Assembly (NCBI GenBank): GCA_036924085.1
Contig: JAVGWX010000019.1
Span: 17,778,131 to 17,842,130, forward strand
DNA length: 64,000 nt
Reading direction: 5' to 3'
Source: Ariolimax columbianus
Taxonomy: Eukaryota > Mollusca > Gastropoda > Stylommatophora > Arionidae
Under the pieces are notes generated by a model, which was not told the DNA's origin, searched no databases, and saw only the letters and a list, made by a program, of their open reading frames with translations. Shown in pieces: positions 56,545 to 64,000 of the stretch. The position numbers and the translations under genes are program-made. How positions within the stretch are numbered: the first letter of the stretch is position 1; the number at the start of each line of letters is the position of its first letter.

Positions 56545-57018
56545 CTTTATCCGCAGACGGCTCCTGATCGGTTGGCAGGACAGACTGCCTAACTCTGAAC
56601 TCCTCGACAGGGCTAGACTCTCTCACAGCCATACGCTGCTAAAGAGAGCCCACATCAGATGGACAGAGCATGTTGTTCGCATGTCAGATAAGCGCCTCGC
56701 TAAACAAATGTTGTACTGTGAGCTCATGGCAGGACATCGCTCGCAGGGGGAGAGAAAAGGTACAGAGAAATTTTCTTTGAAGAGTTCCTCCATTGATGTT
56801 GATGGCTGGTAGCGGCTTGCTCCAAACCGCTCAGCCTGGCGCACTGCCGTCACACATGGTACTTGCACCGCTGAGCAGAGGACCATCACGAAGTCGCAGG
56901 AAAAGCGAGCTGCACGAAAGAAAAGAATACAAGAATAACCAACCACAAATGCTGTTCACGTGTGTCCTACGTGCGCTAGAGTTTATCCTACTCAGATCGT
57001 GCTGCACAGTAATATGCT
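56545..57018 (+). pseudogene. LINE C-terminal region with C2H2-like end
   Basis: RLLIGWQDRLPNSELLDRAR, then RWTEHVVRMSDKRLAKQM, then GERKG and RSAWRTAVTHGTC, ending CPTCARVYPTQIVLHSN. Homologous to 46120-46790 in the opposite orientation. It may belong to the preceding RT piece after a large internal deletion, or to a different copy. Confidence 0.7.
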
Positions 57019-57020
57019 GC

Positions 57021-57990
57021 CACGTCTTAACTTAACTTAACTTAACTTAACGTCTTTATACTGGTTTAGAAGACCCTGCAGAGTCTGTATACAACCAGTT
57101 ATATTTACATCACCTTGCTCTAAAAGCTATGCGCATCCAGTTTATTCTTAAATGCATTAACTGTCCCTGCCTCCACTACCTCCCCTGGCAATGCATTCCA
57201 AGCAGACACCACTCTCTAACTAAAAAAATATTTCCTGATATCTAACCTGGACCTCTCTTTAGTCAGCTTGTAACTATGCCCTCGTGTTATTGTAGGTGGC
57301 TGTATTTTAAAAAACTTGTTATAGTCTAGTTTATCCATTCATCTGATCGTCTTATAAACCTGTATTAAGTCACCACGAATTCTTCTCTCTTCTAGACACT
57401 GTAGGCCGGTTTTTCTGAGTCGTTCCTCATAACTGTAATTCTGGAATCCCACTATCAGCTTTGTCGCTCTTTTTTGTATTCTTTCCAGCATGTTTATATC
57501 CTCTCTATGATAAGGACTCAACACCTGTACACAGTACTCCAATCTAGGTCTAACTAAAGCTTTATACAGTTTGACGATCACTTCCTTGCTCCTATGTTTA
57601 ATATTTCTTTTTATCATACCTAACATTGCATTTGCCTTTTTCACTGCTACCTTAACTTACTCACTCACCTTTCCTGTATGATCTATTATAACCCCAGGGT
57701 CCCTTTCCTTATCTATCTTTCTAATATTATTTTCTCCCATTCTGTAATTATGTTCCATATTGGATCTGCCCATGTGGATGACTGTACATTTATCTACATT
57801 AAACTCCATTTGCCAGCTTACAGACCATTCTCGAATTTCATCTAAATCCGACATCAATATATCCACTTCCGCTTTAGATGAGACACTACTGCATAGTTTT
57901 GTGTCATCAGCAAATTTTGCAATCATGGATTCCATATCAATTTCCAAATCATTTATATATATCAAGAACAAAATTGGTCCCAAAACACTG
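57021..57990 (-). pseudogene. CR1-like LINE, 3' half with (TTAAG)n tail
   Basis: Minus strand: VLGPILFLIYINDLEID, FADDTKLCSS (motif C intact), MEFNVDKCTVIHMG, KIDKERDPGVIID, then a stop and KKANAMLGMIKRNIKHRS and LVRPRLEYCVQVLSPYHRED. The C-terminal SAWNALPGEVVE precedes a 3' UTR with TCTTCTAAACCAGTATAAAG. The tail is (TTAAG)n (CTTAA on the plus strand, 57027-57052). It overlaps and extends the copy at 1-2519. Confidence 0.88.
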
Positions 57991-58088
57991 AATAAACACT
58001 TCTGAATTAACACTTCTGAATAAAAACTTCTGAATAAACACTTCTGAATAAAGACTTCTGAATAACCACTTCTGAATAAACACTTATG
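57987..58088. repeat. 14-bp minisatellite (CACTTCTGAATAAA), about 7 copies
   Basis: Imperfect 14-bp repeats that begin at the 5' truncation point of the CR1 copy. Confidence 0.9.
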
Positions 58089-58392
58089 ACGCTGTCGCCA
58101 TCTTCGTTTGCGATGAGAATCTACCTAATTTATAGAGTAGTAATTGTAGTAGAATTCTAGTCTGTAGAGCTACTTTCTTGACTTGGATATAGTCTTTCAC
58201 AACTGGTTAGAGGAGCAGTCTGTAACCTGCTAAGGCACTTCAGGACGCCCCGCAAAGCTCACAAGCATAATAAATCAGACATGTCAGGATATCACCATCA
58301 TCAGCTGCCCTGCGGTTGGCGTTGGTGATCATGAACTTCTATCCACTTCTATCACGTGACACTCTGTTGTTGATTGTCATCCATACCATTCT
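58089..58392. other. No feature recognised
   Basis: Unassigned. Confidence 0.3.
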
Positions 58393-58690
58393 CTCAGGCT
58401 GTCCAGCGTCTTCTCACTCGACCTTTCTCTGTCTCTCAGGCTGTCCAGCGTCTTCTGGCTTGACCTTTCTCTGTCTCTCAGGCTGTCCAGCATCTTCTCG
58501 CTCGGCCTTCTCTGTCTCTCAGACTGTCCAGCATCTTCTCGCTCGGCCTTCTCTGTCTCTCAGACTGTCCAGCATCTTCTCGTTCGGCCTTCTCGGTCTC
58601 TCAGATTGTCCAGAATCTTCTCTCTCGGCCTTCTCTGTCTCTCAGGCTGTCCAGCATCTTCTCTCTCGGCCTTCCTGTGTCTCTCTTTCC
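58393..58690. repeat. 41-42-bp minisatellite, about 7 copies
   Basis: Units contain CTCTCAGGCTGTCCAGCATC and TTCTCGCTCGGCC. Confidence 0.93.
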
Positions 58691-58904
58691 TGCTAACTTT
58701 TCCGTTGTAACGACGTGCTCCAAGTCAACTTTTCTCATAACATGCAAAAAGATGGATTACCTTTGTTCTGCTTCGGATATTCTTTATTTTATTTCCTGAT
58801 TTCATCTTCCATCTGATGTGATGTATGTGACAGGGTATTTAAACGAGTTAACCTGTCTTAATTCAGCTCCCTTCATTTTGACCAAGAGAGACAAAGCATT
58901 TGAG

Positions 58905-59105
58905 GAGCTAGAGAGTTTCTCACACCGAAACGGGAAAACCATTGGATGAGGAAGAGAGTTTCTCACACCTAGGGAGGAACACCATTGGAGGTGGTAGAGT
59001 TTCTCACACCTAGGGAGGAACACCATGGGAGCAGGTAGAGAGTTTCACATACCTAAAGGGGAATACCATTGGGGGAGTTCGAGAGTTTCACACACTTAGG
59101 GAGGA
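58905..59105. repeat. Minisatellite of about 36 bp, 5 copies
   Basis: GAGAGTTTCTCACACCTAGG and GAGGAACACCATTGG modules repeat. Confidence 0.85.
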
Positions 59106-59164
59106 TCACAAACAAGATGTGGGCTCCAAAAAACAGATACAAAAGGCAGGAGTGACCTCAGTCA

Positions 59165-59455
59165 TATCTGAAACCACATGGAACTCTACAATAATCATAT
59201 GAAACCACTTGGAACTCTAAAATGATCATATAAAACCACATGGAACTCTACAATAATCATATGAAACCACATGGAACTCTAAAATGATCATATGAAACCA
59301 CATGGAACTCTGAAATGATCATATTAAACCACATGGAACTCTAAAATGATCATATTAAACCACATAGAACTCTAAAATGATCATGTAAAACCACATGGAA
59401 CTCTAAAATGATCATATGAAACCACATGGAACTCTAAAATGATCATAATTCATAC
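59165..59455. repeat. 31-bp minisatellite, about 9 copies
   Basis: Units contain AAACCACATGGAACTCTAAA and ATGATCATATG. Confidence 0.95.
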
Positions 59456-60069
59456 CAAGCTAATTATCTCCAACTCCAGTGTGCTGTCTGCCATTTTGTA
59501 TGACACAGTAACATAACGGATTGCCAAATTCAATATAAAGTGATGGCAGGGTTTAATCAACACATCACTGAGAAAAATAGTAACCTGAGGTGAGTCCACA
59601 AGGTTAACAGCGAAAGGTTATAGTAGAGACCAAGACAGACATGACATATCATCTTTGTTAAAGAGTGCAGCTGAAGAGGACACGCATTACGGAAGCTCCA
59701 TGCACAGTATTACCAGGTAATCTCTTCCATGGAGCCCTCAATGAAAAAGATATTAAGAAAAAACAAAGACGACATAGAGAAATGTACTAAAAACTAATAC
59801 ATTAAGATCAAGGAAAAGCTGGAAAGAATTGGAGAAATAACACAGAACCGGTAGGATTGGAGATGGTTGGTTGATTGGTTTAACATCTCAATGTGATATG
59901 GGCTACGATCAAAAAGACGCGCAAAGCGATTATTAAAGCAATTGGATTTACGAATAGACGGACAGATTTAGGGAATAATACTTTTTCAGTTTCTCTCGTG
60001 TTACTTTTCGCTTAGCTTACTCCATCTTTGTGTGTTGTGTCGTTTAAAGACGTCCTCGCAGATCTTTTA
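59456..60069. other. No gene recognised
   Basis: Unassigned sequence. Confidence 0.3.
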
Positions 60070-60590
60070 GTAACAAAGTAAACATCAGTTGGGTCACGTT
60101 AGACTTGTTACTTGCATTTGATGGGTCACGTTAGTCCTATAGCTGACATACGTTGCATCACGTTAGCCTTATAGCAGACGTAAGATGGGTCACGTTAGTC
60201 ATATAGCAGACGTAAGATGGGTCACGTTAGTCATATAGCATACTTAAGATGGGAGACGTTAGTCTTATAGCCGACGTAAGATGGGTCACGTTCCATCACG
60301 TTAATCATATAGCTGACATACGTTGCATCACGTTAGTCATATAGCAGAAGTAAGGTGGGTCACTTTAGTACTAAAGCAGACGTAAGATGGGTCACGTTAG
60401 CTCTATGGTAAACACGAATTGGTCACGCTAGCCCTATATCAGACGTAAGGTGGGTCACGTTACTCATATAGCAGATGTAAGGTGTCACGTTAGTCATATA
60501 GCAGACGTATGGTGGGAAAAGTTAGTCATATAGCAGACGTAAGATGGGTCACGTTGTCGTTTAGCTGACATAAGATGGGTTAGGATAGAG
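60070..60590. repeat. 32-bp minisatellite, about 16 copies
   Basis: Units contain GGGTCACGTTAGTCATATAG and CAGACGTAAGAT, with many variants. Confidence 0.93.
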
Positions 60591-60699
60591 CAGACACTGC
60601 TGTCAGGGATGAACTGTTATATACTTCATTGAGCGAGCTCTCACAGCTTTGAAATTTTTTTATTTTTCTCGCTGCCTTTCCTTCGTTAATGTAACTCAG

Positions 60700-60800
60700 G
60701 TACCCCTTTCCAGCTGGGTCGACTGTAATGTTCAATACAAGTATTGAACCTGGCAATTTCCTGTGACAAACAATCGCTCTACCACTTCGCTGCTCTGAAA
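60700..60800 (-). mobile_element. tRNA-like SINE head (weak)
   Basis: The minus strand has AGCGAAGTGGTAGAGCG (box A-like) and AGGTTCAATACT (box B-like). No tail or TSD was identified. Confidence 0.35.
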
Positions 60801-61255
60801 CAAGGAGCACAAACCAAACAAGCATATATGATCCTAGTACCAATTGCTAGTGTCTTTCCTTTCCTTAAACCAAAGCCTGAGTTTGTGGGGCCTCAGAAGT
60901 AATGGAGACCAGGGTTTCTCAGAGACAAATTGTCCTGCCAGTCCGCGTTTTAATAACATTCCAACTGATACATTCTTCGCGCGTGGTTGAGGGACCCGGG
61001 ATGAGGACTGTCAGAGCAGATCACAAACCAAACAGTTACATAGGGTACAGCCTATACATTGGAAACTGTCAGGTCAGGGAGCGATAAATTGGGGTTGCTC
61101 AGGCGCATTTTTGTTTGCTGGCTTGGGTGGTTGGAAGGGCTGGGCTAGTTCGCGTCTTTAGACGTTCTGGAATGTTCCTGAAGTAAAGGCAGGTGTTAGT
61201 GGCTGGAAACTGGCAGACAACGCAAGGTTGGATGTTGACTAGTTGTGGGGGATGA
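60801..61255. other. No feature recognised
   Basis: Unassigned. Confidence 0.3.
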
Positions 61256-61424
61256 TGTGGTGGTAGTAGTTGTAGTTGGTGTAGTTTGGTAGTAGTAAAA
61301 GTAGTAACTTGTGATAGTAGTGTAGGTGTTGTAGTTGTAGTAGTAATTGTAGTAGCTGCGATTTCAGAAGTAGCGGTACTAGTAGTAGTGGCAGTAGTAG
61401 TAGTAGTAGTAGAAATAGTAGTAA

Positions 61425-61471
<47 letters not shown>

Positions 61472-61495
61472 ATAGAAGTAATACCACACTTATTA
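61256..61495. repeat. (GTA)n microsatellite, interrupted then pure
   Basis: GTAGTT variants become pure AGT at about 61390-61470. Confidence 0.95.
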
Positions 61496-61514
61496 CTAAT
61501 AGTAGTATTAGTAA

Positions 61515-61990
61515 ATGCACACTTTATGGCATAACACTAACAAGAAACAAAAACTGAAGATCCTGAGAACATGCATTTTCCCTGTGGCAATGTACGCGCG
61601 CGAGACATGGACTATGACACAAGCAGCAAGGAAGAAAATTGGAACGTTCGAAACAAAATGTTACAGAAGAATCCTACAAATTCCTTGTATAAAGAAAGTG
61701 ATAAATAAAACCATCTCAGCTGACCTGAATGTTGAAGAAAGCTGGCTCATAAATAATGTTATGTTTCGGAAATTGAATTTTTTCAACCGCGTCAAACGTC
61801 ATGACGGACTGGAAAGAATGGTACCTGGAAGGCGATGCAGGTTTCGACCAAGTCGAAAGTGGATACAAGATATCAAGGAAACTCTAAACATGAACATGGA
61901 GCAGGCGGGAAGATTGACTGCAACCGAGATTCATATCGGCTGTCTGGGATGAGAGCCACGTTCTACAAAGGACATGCTACATGATTATGA
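61515..61990 (+). pseudogene. RTE-like LINE, 3' fragment
   Basis: TCIFPVAMYARETWTMTQAA, then ETKCYRRILQIPCIKK, then NRVKRHDGLERMVPGRRCRF and a 3' end GTTCTACAAAGGACATGC running into ATGATTATGATG. It is homologous to 49800-50235. It is flanked on both sides by GTA/AGT arrays. Confidence 0.75.
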
Positions 61991-62008
61991 TGAGTAGTAG
62001 TAGTAGTG

Positions 62009-62054
<46 letters not shown>

Positions 62055-62095
62055 CAGTAGTAGTAGTAGTAGTAGTGGTAGTAGTAGTAGTAGTG

Positions 62096-62138
<43 letters not shown>

Positions 62139-62236
62139 CAGTAGTAGTAGTAGCAGTAGCAGCAGTAGCAGTATGAATAACTAATAGTAGCAGTAGTAGT
62201 AGTAGTAGTAGTAGTGGTAGTAGTAGTAGTAGTAGC

Positions 62237-62268
<32 letters not shown>

Positions 62269-62269
62269 C

Positions 62270-62304
<35 letters not shown>

Positions 62305-62305
62305 C

Positions 62306-62349
<44 letters not shown>

Positions 62350-62482
62350 CAGTAGCAGCAGTAGCAGTATGAATAACTAATAGTAGCAGTAGTAGTAGTA
62401 GTGGATGTAATAGTAGTAGTAGTAGTAGTAGTAGTAGCAGTAGTAATAGTAGTAGTAGTAGTAGTAGTAGTAGCAGTAGTAA

Positions 62483-62518
<36 letters not shown>

Positions 62519-62690
62519 CAGTAGCAGCAGTAGCAGTATGAATAACTAATAGTAGCAGTAGTAGTAGTAGTGGATGTAATAGTAGTAGTAGTAGTAGCAG
62601 CAGTAGCAGCAGCATTTGTTAATATGATTGCAGTAGAAGTAGTAATAGTAGTACTAATAACTAATAGTAGCAGTAGCACTCATAGTAATA

Positions 62691-62721
<31 letters not shown>

Positions 62722-62795
62722 CAGTAGCAGTACTAATAACTAATAGTAGTAGCACTCATAGTAATAGTAGTAGTAGTAGTAGTAGTAGTAGTACC
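61991..62795. repeat. (AGT)n microsatellite with a higher-order block
   Basis: AGT/AGC repeats. A block CAGCAGTAGCAGTATGAATA plus ACTAATAGTAGCAG recurs near 62160, 62350 and 62525, showing segmental duplication within the array. Confidence 0.97.
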
Positions 62796-62939
62796 CAATC
62801 CACAGAGATGGCGCCACTATACCAAAGCCTGATTCTTGAAGATCCCCCACAAATACCGCTTAATGAAACCAACTGACCAAAGCCTGATTTCTGGACTTCA
62901 AAAGTCGTAAGTTATTAGAGCCCGACACGACCAAAATAG

Positions 62940-63035
62940 TATTGCACTGTAACCTGCCAGGCATGTGGCAAGAGGGTTGGACATGGGATTGGTTACCGCA
63001 TCCTATCGAAACTGTAACCCACAAGAAAAAGAAGA
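62940..63035 (+). repeat. Short interspersed repeat, copy 2 (CTGCCAGG ... GAAGAA)
   Basis: It shares blocks with 52750-52855 and ends AACCCACAAGAAAAAGAAGA. Confidence 0.4.
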
Positions 63036-63127
63036 AATTCTTCTATGCCCATGGTAGAAGAGTTGATATCACGTAAAAAGCCAATTTCACCATAATAATA
63101 CCAAATGAATACTGTTTAGCTTAGCTT

Positions 63128-63272
63128 GTCTCTAGAAGGCAGAGTCAATTAATACATTTTTAAAAAATTCAATACGCATAGTTATTTTTAGATCGTGAAT
63201 GTAAAAGACACTTTTGTATACTGACTATGCAGAGTCTTCTAAACCAGTATAAAGACGTTAAGTTAAGTTAAA
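63128..63272 (+). pseudogene. CR1-like LINE, 3'-end fragment with (TTAAG)n tail
   Basis: It carries the shared 3' UTR TCTTCTAAACCAGTATAAAG followed by ACGTTAAGTTAAGTTAA, like the 57-kb and 8-kb copies. Confidence 0.8.
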
Positions 63273-63699
63273 TGAAAAAAGATCAGTGTCGCTGGACAAA
63301 TAACAATTAACATGTATGGTTCTGTTTCTTATTGAACAACATCGTTACTAAACCACGTGTGATGATCCGTTTCCGTTTCATGTAAATAATTTTGTTTCTT
63401 TGTTCGGATACACTGAGTAGTTGTTCATACACATATTTTGTTTACTTTCCCGTTTCCTTTCTGCTTTTTTAAATAACCTCTTATGCTTCCATGTGATATA
63501 ATAAAATGATGAACGATGTGAGAGAAACAAAACAACAAAAACCAGGACCAGGATCAAAACGTAGCAAGGCCATTGCTAAGTAAGTAAGTAGAAAGAGCGT
63601 ACCTTTAAAGAGCGTACCTTCTTACAACCGCCACCTACTTGGCTGATATAAGTTTCTTGGGAAGTGTGCAGTAAAGGTAGGTTGCCGTTACTTTCGCTC
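63273..63699. other. No gene recognised
   Basis: AT-rich sequence without an identifiable feature. Confidence 0.3.
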
Positions 63700-63790
63700 G
63701 AGAAACGAAACTCAGTGTCTGCCAAACTGGACACAAGTGGGAATCGAACCCAGAACGTTGAGATTGTGAAAACCGAGCGAGTTACACAGA
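63700..63790 (-). mobile_element. tRNA-like SINE head (weak)
   Basis: The minus strand has a good box B, GGTTCGATTCCC (63739-63750 region), but only a poor box A upstream. Confidence 0.35.
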
Positions 63791-63957
63791 GAGTTATAAT
63801 GAAGCGTATAATGTCATTTATTTTGGTTTTCGTACTTGAGGGAAACATTTTTAGTCGTTTTCTATGTAGCCATGTTTTGTGGTATTGTGAATTCTGTTAA
63901 CGGGCCTTATTAAGTTTGTTTGTGGTTGTGGCGTCTTTTAGCTGAACTATTTCAAGT

Positions 63958-64000
63958 GTGTGGGTATGCGTGTGTCTGTGTGTGTGCGTGTGTACGTATG
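63958..64000. repeat. (TG)n-rich tract cut by the window end
   Basis: TGTGTGTG and variants up to the last base. Confidence 0.85.

Overview
The window looks like repeat-dominated nuclear DNA from an invertebrate, most plausibly a mollusc. That taxonomic guess is inference: it rests on the mix of CR1-like, RTE-like and RNase H-bearing LINEs, Penelope-like elements, tRNA-derived SINEs and very abundant micro- and minisatellites, and no host gene was found to confirm it. I recognise no intact host protein-coding gene, no functional tRNA or rRNA gene, no CRISPR and no bacterial-type operon. Almost every long open frame is either a retrotransposon remnant or an artefact of a stop-free tandem repeat.

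Layout. 1-2.5 kb: minus-strand CR1-like LINE, cut by the window edge. 3.2-3.9 kb: Penelope-like (GIY-YIG) remnant. 4.1-5.8 kb: minus-strand RNase H LINE, then CT-rich DNA and a tRNA-like SINE head. 6.8-8.2 kb: minisatellites and a CR1 3' end. 9.3-12.1 kb: LINE fragment and a 2.3-kb 32/37-bp satellite carrying a young SINE. 12.4-14.8 kb: the best element, a 5'-truncated LINE with one open frame for RT, RNase H and a Cys/His tail, with a 13-bp target-site duplication (TSD). 14.8-16.7 kb: 27-bp and 37-bp satellites. 18-28 kb: scattered LINE, SINE and unclassified repeats, including a LINE insertion at 25.8-26.8 kb that carries two different 3' ends between one 18-bp TSD. 29.5-36.4 kb: almost continuous pyrimidine-rich tandem repeats, including a 2.9-kb array whose units look like 3' splice sites. 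36.9-43.2 kb: nested LINEs, tetranucleotide tracts and a Penelope-like insertion inside a LINE. 43.2-45.8 kb: 12-bp and 21-bp arrays. 46-50 kb: RTE-like LINE pieces, interrupted by a 1.35-kb retroposon that contains two 28S rRNA 3'-end segments and a SINE-like 3' end, bounded by a 13-bp TSD. 50-57 kb: simple repeats, a mariner-type helix-turn-helix (HTH) remnant, a hexanucleotide array and LINE pieces. 57-64 kb: second CR1 copy, several minisatellites, an RTE fragment and large AGT arrays.

How the parts relate. LINEs supply the enzymes and several non-autonomous repeats appear to borrow their 3' ends: at least two LINE families and several SINE-like families end in closely similar sequence (ACGCA or CGTACG followed by GAA repeats). 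Nested insertions with clear TSDs give a relative age order. The items most worth follow-up are the 28S-containing retroposon, the two-3'-end LINE insertion, the hammerhead-like motif in the Penelope copy, and the SINE whose empty site is preserved in a duplicated block of the same satellite.
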